Source of the DNA: Plenodomus lindquistii
Lineage: Eukaryota; Ascomycota; Dothideomycetes; Pleosporales; Leptosphaeriaceae
Length of the DNA: 64,000 nucleotides
Direction: 5' to 3'
Assembly: GCA_025504975.1 (NCBI GenBank)
Contig: JANUWI010000008.1
Location: 1,302,001 to 1,366,000, forward strand
Shown here: positions 56,237-64,000 of the stretch, piece by piece
How the letters are laid out: every line of letters starts with the position of its first letter
Numbering within the stretch: the stretch's first letter is position 1
Notes under the pieces: generated by a model
Seen by the model: the letters and a program-made list of their open reading frames with translations, nothing else
Database searches by the model: none
Told to the model about the DNA's origin: nothing
Made by a program: the position numbers and the translations under genes

Positions 56237-56833
56237 GGTGTAAGAAGATTGGAGGTATTGTGTGGTAGTAAAGAGTGAGAAAGCTACAATTATATATCAG
56301 TAATTTTGAACAGCAAACGAATCTTAGCGACTCCGGTGCACGGCAACAAAAGTGGGGCGAAACCGCTATCATGTGAGTGGTTTTCGAGCCTGCAGTGCGG
56401 CGAGTAGGTTACACGAAGACATGGAATTTTAAAAACACACTCACAACTACGCAGACAGTATATGCATGCTATATGTAGAATTCTTCACAAGCTATCAATG
56501 CATTGCGTTGAACACGGTAGGCGACGTTCCCGACGTGAGATGTGTGATCCCATAGGCCAGTACAAGCTCATTTGTAAGATGATCATAACCTAGGCCCCAT
56601 CTGCGCAATCACATATACAGGCTATCAGTTCAGTAACATTGTAATGAATGCACAAATCGTACTGGGCATCTACTCGAAGTAGGTAGACTAGACACAGAGG
56701 TCCCGCACCCAACTCCCCCGCAAGTTCACGGTGCGCATATATCCCCCAATCGATCAGCGATCTACCAGCATTATTCTCCCAAGACGTTCTTCGCCCCCCT
56801 CTCCGCTCTCGGTCCCCTTTTCCTACTCTCAAC
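56237..56833. other. Intergenic between copies 3 and 4
   Basis: Near 56310-56360 it carries a segment (CTTAGCGACTCCGGTGCACG and flank) that recurs upstream of copy 4 at about 57768-57815. It lies 5' of the start codon of copy 3 and is a duplicated promoter. Confidence 0.6.
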
Positions 56834-57621
56834 TCAGTCCAGCGTCTTTGCTGTCGAGAGGATGATGTCCAGAGTAGGGACTCCACGGTGTCCTAACAGA
56901 CCGGAGCGGGAAGAGTACCCGACCAATTCCGTCCAAGCTTCCGAGGTCAATGTTTCTACAATTTCAATCTGAGTAACTATCAAAGTTGCGAAATCACCAG
57001 TACTTACCCCAATGAACTATAGTACATGGTCCGTTGGAGCCCTTGCCGTTCTTGGCGCAGCTCGTGCGATCGTATCCCACTGCAAGGTGATGGGCCCCGC
57101 ACCACTTGAAATGAGCCTTTTGGAAGCAATGTACGGTAGGCCAGACTTGGCCGCACCCTTTTGCTGCGCTACGGTGACTGTTAGTATTCTTCACAGCACC
57201 AAGAGCTTCTTGATGCTTACCAGGTCCGACCTGAGGGCTTGCGCGTTTCGAACTGGTATACAATGTCTTCCAGCGCAAAGGGCAGATAGGAGGCATTCTC
57301 ACTCAATTTAGGGAACTTGAAGTCGGTACGTAGTGAGATGGCCGTGGCTGCTGTGTCGGTTCGACGACCTTGTTCAACGGCGCGCTTGAGTCGATTAATT
57401 TCCGCGGCCTGCTCGGCGTTTTCCTGTTGAAGCTGGCGAAAGCCTTCGATCAAAGTCTTTTCACGTTCCAGATGGCCTTTGTTCGCCAGCTCCAGACGTT
57501 CCAGGCGTTCGAGAATGTTGGCCGACTCGAGGTCGATCACACGGAGGTTGATATCATCCCTTTGGTACGTGCCGGTCGCTACCAAGGCCCGCAACCTCTG
57601 GAGCTCGTTGACGGTGTCCAT
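56834..57621 (-). CDS. Copy 4 of the Cys/His gene family, intact
   Basis: Exons 57621-57221, 57177-57008 and 56955-56834 give 230 aa. The preferred start is MDTVNELQRLRALVATGTYQ; the frame upstream of it is open but reads as leader sequence. The coiled coil (LERLERLELANKGHLEREK, FRQLQQENAEQAAEINRLKR) ends at SYLPFALEDIVYQFETR. The module reads C, KGCGQVWPTVHCFQKAHFKW, CGAHHLAVGYDRTSC, NGPC, HW, then ETLTSEAWTELVGYSSRSG and the end STAKTLD. Exon 3 has the same length as in copy 3 (122 bp). Intron 1 is only 43 bp. It is closest to copy 3; the two are tandem duplicates. Confidence 0.75.
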
Positions 57622-58219
57622 CCCTGTTTCAACGTCTAGGTGTGTAGGGTCGGGCTTTCGGTGAGAGTGTATACTTGGGTGGACATGTGTCAGCTGTCGT
57701 GTGACGGAGGGAAACGGTATAAGTGAGAAGCTGCAAATATATATAAGTAATTTTGAAGAGCAAATGAAGCTTAGCGACTCCGGTGCACGGCAGCGCAAGT
57801 GGGGCGAAACCGCCACTGTGATCAGGAACTCGCCTTGCAGGTTGTAACTTTAATGCTGAAGAACAATGCAGACGCCGACTTCTTATTGTGAGCGGAAGAG
57901 GCGATTGAGGAGAACAATCCGTTTGTGTATCACGTGGTTTGGTCACCCACAAGAGTGCTGCGAGGGCGGATCATGGTTGTAGGACGCTCCCCAAAATCGC
58001 GCACCGCACGTGAAAATCCATTGTGCGTGCCAATTTCCCCTCTGCTGTCAGTATGTAGCAATCTCTGCGAGCCTGTGTCACCTGGTCTATTGGTCGCTTG
58101 GAGAGGAAGTCTTGAGGCGCAAACGAGTGACAATTTGTAGCTGCAAGCTATGTACATCAAATCCTTCGGAGGCAACAGGTATCGACCTCCTGTAGTACGC
58201 CAGATTTTAGTTCCATGAC
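57622..58219. other. Intergenic upstream of copy 4
   Basis: Holds the duplicated promoter segment at about 57768-57815. The remainder to the 3' end of the GH7 gene shows nothing. Confidence 0.5.
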
Positions 58220-59798
58220 CTAGCCAAACGTTGTATTCAACGGGCCAAACTTGATGTTCGAGTAGATCACGGAAGCATCAGCATTGTTGCTCTCCACATC
58301 GGCAGGAACGCCCGAGGTCGTCTCGCATTCACCACGACCGGTACCTAGGTCAGTATCAGGGTTCTTGTCAGTAGGGTAGGTTGAGTCGAGCCAAAGCATA
58401 TTGGAGTAGTGGTCGTCCCAGAGACTCATGACAAGTACCATACCATTGGCAAGTGCCTTGGCCATGTTGGCCATACCACCCTTGTCCTTGAAGGTGTATG
58501 TGTCCCCGAAGGCCTGCTTTTGCGCATCACAGAAGGCTGTGGTGATGGAGTTGCCAGTAACACCTGGAATGGTCGATTGGGGCTGCGGAATGGTCTTGCC
58601 GCCCTGCACGTAGAAGCGCTTGATCTCCATGGCATCACCGGTTCCGATGAACTGAGTGACAACGGTGAACTTCTTTGATGTATCGACAGTCTTGCCTTTG
58701 CCGTAGAAGTCCTTGACACCCATGCGGTAGCTGTTGAAGTCGCATCCATCGGGGTCACATACACCCGCATAGCGATCGGCAGAGTATGTGCCGCCGCAAC
58801 CGTCACCATCGCACCGGGATTGCTCGATCGTTGAGCACGAGTGGGGCGTTACCGCTGTGCTGACGGAGTTTGCTTCCCAGATATCCATTTCGGCGCAGCA
58901 GGAGCCGTGGCCGCCAACACCGGCATTCTGGTCGTTGGAGGATGGCTCCCAGCCTTCCACGTTGCCCTGGCCGCATGTCAATAAGTCGAAGTGGGGTTTT
59001 TGATGGACGTCCGCATCAGGAACGCACCTCCCCATTGATAAACTTCAGATCGCGAGGACACTGGGCATCGCAGTACCTAGCTCGTTAGATTGGTTGGACA
59101 AGACAGTGACTATGACATACCCGGTACCATATTTGGCACCCGCCTTGTTGGTTGAATACTTCTTAAGGCCACCATCAGCGTCCATGGCGACGAAGTACAG
59201 CGCGCCATTGAAGCCACATGGCAAGTTAGACAGATCGACATCAAAGGTGAACTCTTGGCTTCCCGTGAATTTGAACAGTTGGTAAGTGGAGTCGTCCTGC
59301 ATGAGGTAGGTGCGAGAGCCAATGTTGGTGGAGTATGAACCCTTCGTTACGAATTTCAGTTGCAAAGAGTTTCCACTGGCAGTGATACCATAGGTCCCCT
59401 TGTAATCCGCGCCGTCAACTGCACAGTTCGCCGCGCAAGACTTGTTGTCTGGGCAAGCAGTTGCGTTCCATTCGTTGCCGGTATAGCAATTCTGATACCT
59501 AGGTCCGTGTCAACGTAATGTCGAGACCGTAGAGTCACCCGTAGCCATACCCGCCTTTGATGTGGAGCCAACGCCAGTTCGCATCAATGACGACTTTTCC
59601 GTTCTTTGTGGTGCAGCTCCCTTTAGCGGTGCAGGTCTGCCAAGTCATGCCCGGATGTGTCTCAGTTTGCTCAGCTTGGGGGAAGACCGGGAGTCAGCTT
59701 TATTCAGGACACGCATGCTGTGTATTGAACTCACTGCCTACGAGCTGACCGCGAGCCAACGAGAGAAGCAAGGTGCCCAATACCAAAGATTGATGCAT
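58220..59798 (-). CDS. GH7 cellobiohydrolase, catalytic domain only
   Basis: Five exons (59798-59735, 59674-59551, 59498-59121, 59076-59028, 58966-58220) give 453 aa; introns 60, 52, 44 and 61 bp. Signal peptide MHQSLVLGTLLLSLARGQ, then VGTEQTETHPGMTWQTC, the GH7 N-terminus. Catalytic motif EMDIWEAN has nucleophile Glu231, Asp233 and acid/base Glu236. Other family blocks: GYCDAQCPRDLKFINGEGNV, HGSCCAE, SLWDDHYSNMLWLDSTYP. The many cysteines fit the conserved disulphides. The protein ends at NTTFG with no linker or CBM1, so it would act on cellulose without a binding module. It releases cellobiose from cellulose chain ends (reducing end in known GH7 exo-enzymes). All splice junctions restore family sequence. 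Confidence 0.95.
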
Positions 59799-60961
59799 GA
59801 TGAGATGTGTAGTGTTTCTGAGGTAATCTGAAGCTATACCTGGAGGCAAGTTAGGATCTTAAGTAGTCGAGACCCATGAGTTCAATGGTTGGAAATATCC
59901 CAGACCAAATATAGCTGATCACTTTAAAACACAATTTGCGACCGGCCCCACACAAATAAATACATAAAGTATGCGGGTGATTCCCCAGACTACCATCGAG
60001 TCAGCTGTTACTGTCCCTAAGCTTGCTGTACATCTCTCGCACCTCCCCTCCGAAGCACGCGCTCTGCTGAAGGATGGATCGACTGATGACTTTGGATTGA
60101 TCTAGTGATATCTTAGGTCTGGCGTCATGTTTCTGCGCGATGCGAAGCATTGGAAAGTAGCCGGATGCTTACAGATCTATGATGGTCCTGATAGTGGGCT
60201 TACGGAATGCGTTCAGTATACCCTTTTCCAAGCTGGGAAGCTCGTAGAGGTCCTAAGTGAGGAGCAATCTCCAAGTTAATTTAATGAAACGAGTTAGGTT
60301 ACGCAAATGACTATAGATGCAACTAGGAAGTCCTGAAGTTGGATCTTCTGCATTGTAAGTGAACATTTCATATATATCCGGCTAATACTACGAAGCTTTC
60401 CCAAGCTCCATGCCATGGACTGGGCACCCTGCGCATGGTCGAAATGCCGGACCTAGTGCCTTTTAGTACCAGCGGTAGTTGATCATGGCCTTTGCGACAA
60501 CGTTTGCACGGGCATCGACGTGCTAGGACAATTTTGACGGGTCCGTCGAATTCTGTAGTCAGTAGTTCTGACGATTGCTCAGGGATGAGTGTTGCTGGAA
60601 CTGGCCGCTGCGGTATCAGTCCTGTCGCTACAATGTGACTCGGGAAGTTCAATTATACGAAGAATTCGTGGAGAATGAGAACATGATGCTTGGTGATATC
60701 TAGGAACGAATCAGGGAGATTGAATGGATTGATAGTCGATTTGGTGTGCGTCAGTTGTGGGGTAGCAGGGATTCCCCGCCTTCGTTTCGGGAAATTATTC
60801 TCACACAGGGGAGATTGATACGCGAGCCTGACGCAGCAGTGAAAGAGGGTCGTCCCAGTCTGCAAGGAAGCTTCAGTGTCAGCCGTCACGAGGAAGGCTT
60901 TGCCGACTGCTCGTCATTTCATGCGTCAAATGATGTCGACACTACATCAAGCAAGCATGGT
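59799..60961. other. GH7 promoter region and 3' flank of the transcription factor gene
   Basis: About 1.2 kb. Two minus frames (60368-60652 with CPCKRCRKGHDQ, 60653-60889) have no family match. No binding site is assigned with confidence. Confidence 0.4.
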
Positions 60962-63482
60962 TCAGTAGTCTCCTACGTCGAACGCCCAAAAGTCTGGGTA
61001 CAACCAGTCGCCCAGATCAACTTGCATGTCCTGCAAAATGTCGAAAGTGCCATCAAGATCTTTCGAGACTTCCTCAGGTACGGTACTCGGGCCTGAGTCA
61101 GCGACACTAGAAGACAACGGATCGAGTGACTCAGATATTGCACCAGTATTAGCAATAAAGTTGAGGTTGACGCTTGGTGTTCGCGCATCCGATGGTGAAA
61201 GGCTGACCATATTTTCTCTGAGCGAAGATGCGAAGATTGCTTGCGGATCTTGTTGCAGAGCCAATACCCGCGAGATTAGGGTCATGAAAGAATCGAGTGA
61301 CGTCCTGCATCTTGATAGGATATCACCGGTCGGCTGAGCAGCGTATGCTTCAGACGTCGAAAATAATGGGACAGGCGGAAGCATGCCAGTAGCGGCTGAC
61401 AAGAGCCAGAACTCCATGTACCCCGTGCCAAGGCGCATAACCTTCTGCTCGTACAGCTGCCTGGTGATACCGAGTAGTTCCAGCGAGGTGATAAGCAAGG
61501 TACGAGTGATGACGGATTCCGTTGGAAGGCCGGCAAGATACATGGGAGCATCTGAACGCGTCCCGTGTTTGTACGTTACGGTATCAGCGAAGTGGGTTTC
61601 TGAGTCTTTGAATGGTGTCTCCAAGCTTCCGGGCACTGGAGGGATTGATTGGACTTCTATATGATCGCAATTCTCGTAGATTACCCGGGAAAGGGTCAAG
61701 CCAACTCTCAATACATCGTTACGGAAGTGATGTAGCGCCAGGATACCTGCAGATAGCAAGCTTTGGTACTCTATGTTGACGGACTCTGCTACATTGATGA
61801 TAGTCGTGAATGAATACATATATCGTTGATCCTTAAGCGCCAAATTCGCGTAAGGCTTGTGAAGGAGTAGCAGATACTGCTGAAGCTGCAGTCGGAGAAG
61901 CGCGGTGGGAATTTTGGAACAACGTTCATCCCATTTGGGTAAAGAAGCGATCGCTGCGTGTATCTGTGTGTCGTAATGGAGGATGTCGGAGTACTGCAAA
62001 TTACTTGTTGGATGGTTCAATAGTTGCGTCAATTGTATACGCAGTGATAGCGACTTTCGCGAAATGACAAGGAAAGATGTTGGGGTGAAGCTTCCTGATA
62101 GAGCAGCGGTGGGTATTGTCAAAGTCGCAATGGAGAATGTGTCGTCGTCGATATTATTCGGAGACGGACTGTCGAAGTACAAACCCGCAAGAGAAGACTG
62201 CATGCCAGCGTCGACCGAGGACTGAAGCTCGAGCTCCATGGTGGTGGCCCAGATTCGTTTCTTCATCTCCATTTCATACGCAGAAATTCGGCCTGTTGCA
62301 AGCAAAGTAGGATCGCGATGCATACCGGACGCAAAAGCCAGACGAACCAGGTCCCCAGCGTTGATCCAGTCCAGCTTCAATTTTACGCAGTTCGCGCGCT
62401 TTGCGATGAGGGAAAGACAGAGGATCTGAAAGATGTCGAGCGTTTGACGTTTGCGCGGCTGGTGAAGCATCCATGCGTCGCAGATTTCAATTAGGTCTGC
62501 CGCAGCTTGACGATCCGCGGTCGTGTCACCCACGAACATGTCGTCTTTTGGACTCACACTTTTCGTGCTGGCCACAATCAGAATTAGTATGACTGCGAAG
62601 CTTACTGATCTATTTGCAGAGTTACTTTGACTCCAGAACTGATTGTACTCCTTCCAAAAAGATGGCTCGTGTAGAACTCTATAGCTTGATTCCCAAGTCT
62701 GGAAATAAAGTGCGGCATGTGTGTCAATGACAGCCTTGTTTGGAAGTGCAGCAAGTATCTCTTCGGCTGTGCCTTGGATCTTGCGACTCTGCTCCTTTGC
62801 GGAACGTTTTCTCCGCTCACGGAATGTCTTAAAAACTGTCTTGACACGTATCATCGAAGAGTCAACTGTCAGAGTGAGACGCGTGAAGGACTGGAGCTCT
62901 CGGTACTGCCTACAGTCAGCGAAGACTCGGCACGGTAGGATCATAGAACCGTACACGTGCAATCGAGCTCATCACGGAGGTCGCACCATGAAAAGCAGTC
63001 TTGAAGCCCTTGCCTCGAAACATCATCACCTCCTCAAGTTTAGGTCCATCGAGGGTCGACTCTTCATACCGTGAAGGGCTGTTGTGCGGGTTCTGTTCGG
63101 CCAGCCTCCGCTCAAGGCTCTCTATTCGTCTCTCTTGAGATTGTACTTGCCACTCTAGGGCAGTGGTGGTGACATTGTGTGTCCTGGAGCTTGTCGCATT
63201 GCTTTCTCCGAGCACGATGGGTCCACGGATACCATCAACCCCCTCAATATTGGACACCTCGAGCAAGCGGGGATCATATGTGCACTGGCCCGATCTCCCA
63301 GTCTTTTCACACCGTCCGCACACGGGATACACTCGATCGCACTTCATCTTACGACTACGGCACGCATAGCATGACAGCACCTTCCTCTTCTTGCTTGTGC
63401 GTTTCTCGGGTGAGTCATCGTGAGGTTCTGGTGATCCCTCACGCGAGATATCATCAATCCATTCTGAGCCTCGGACAGCCAT
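60962..63482 (-). CDS. Zn2Cys6 fungal transcription factor with fungal_trans domain
   Basis: Two exons, 63482-62955 and 62905-60962, with a 49-bp intron (donor GTACGG, branch GCTGAC), give 823 aa. The Zn2Cys6 cluster has Cys38, 41, 48, 55, 58 and 67 (C-x2-C-x6-C-x6-C-x2-C-x8-C) preceded by the basic run KRTSKKRK. A coiled-coil linker (VQSQERRIESLERRLAEQN) suits dimer formation. The middle homology region starts near VLHEPSFWKEYNQFW and includes RLAFASGMHRDPTLL and MEMKKRIWATTMELELQ, typical of fungal_trans (PF04082). The C-terminus is acidic (SKDLDGTFDILQDMQVDLGD), like an activation domain. It acts in the nucleus. The target is unknown. The next gene downstream on the same strand is the GH7 cellobiohydrolase. 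Confidence 0.92.
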
Positions 63483-64000
63483 GATAGTCTGGACGATGCG
63501 ATGGCAGTCGGCTTGGGTGTTGGTGAATCGTGATGCTGGCGACTTCGGAGTATGCGGAGATGAGAGAAGTGCGACGCGTCATTGCCGGATCGCCGAACTC
63601 AGGCTTCACCACCTTGCCAAGCCCAGCGCCACAATTGACACACCCCGTCAGCGAACCTGATCACACAATTCTTATCTAACGCTATCAGCTCTAGGATGTA
63701 AGCACACCTACATTATCATACTAATCTTCTAGACGAACGCGGTAACGATAGAGCTAGTCACTTCATTGTTAGGAACAGACGTGAATGCTCTATCCAGTGC
63801 TAAAATCGTCAATATTCACCTTGCCAGTTACCATCGCCATACCACGACTCCGGCTCGTGTATATTCTGGTGCGACTACTAGCTCCCGTAACCAAAAATGG
63901 CAAGCTCTCGTGTCGCAGGGTTATCGAGATGTTTACGCCCGCGTAATCTGAAACCTTCTCCGTCTGGACGCTCGAACGCGGCGTGCGTTAAGAAGGTTGA
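63483..64000. other. Promoter side of the transcription factor gene
   Basis: No coding sequence or repeat is recognised up to the window edge. Confidence 0.4.

Overview
The window reads as the nuclear genome of a filamentous ascomycete, most likely a Dothideomycete of the Pleosporales type. Genes are split by 43-115 bp introns, mostly about 50 bp, with GTNNGT donors, CTNAC branch sites and AG acceptors. There are no operons or Shine-Dalgarno sites. Recognisable products are typical of a plant-associated mould: cutinase, GH7 cellobiohydrolase, GH43-CBM35 galactanase, a CFEM-like membrane protein, a Zn2Cys6 regulator and small cysteine-rich secreted proteins. The species cannot be fixed from sequence alone. 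Exon coordinates were worked out by hand from splice signals and reading frame.

Layout. 0-6 kb: a minus-strand gene cut by the left edge, a LYRM2-type mitochondrial LYR protein, a flavin monooxygenase fused to a DUF6314-like domain, and a secreted cysteine-rich protein. 6-15 kb: an array of hairpin-forming repeats framed by inverted repeats, then three minus-strand paralogues of an unrecognised family (6.5, 7.8 and 14.1 kb), with a probable mitochondrial protein between them. 15-20 kb: gene-poor, with a decayed spliced gene and further tandem repeats. 20-31 kb: CFEM-like receptor-like protein, SAM-like protein, cutinase, GNAT acetyltransferase, 2EXR/F-box-like protein and GH43-CBM35 enzyme. 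31-40 kb: no gene I can stand behind. 40-49 kb: several spliced genes of unknown function and a tRNA-like Pol III unit with a perfect hairpin and a T10 terminator. 49-58 kb: four copies, two on each strand, of one Cys/His-rich gene family with identical intron positions and phases; one copy is broken. 58-64 kb: GH7 cellobiohydrolase and a Zn2Cys6 transcription factor.

How it fits together. Cutinase, GH43 and GH7 attack different plant cell-wall polymers and are secreted. The Zn2Cys6 factor lies 1.2 kb upstream of the GH7 gene on the same strand and is a candidate, unproven, regulator of it. The most novel material is the four-copy Cys/His family, the three-copy family at 6.5-14.6 kb, the hairpin arrays whose stems vary in a compensatory way, and the tRNA-hairpin transcription unit.
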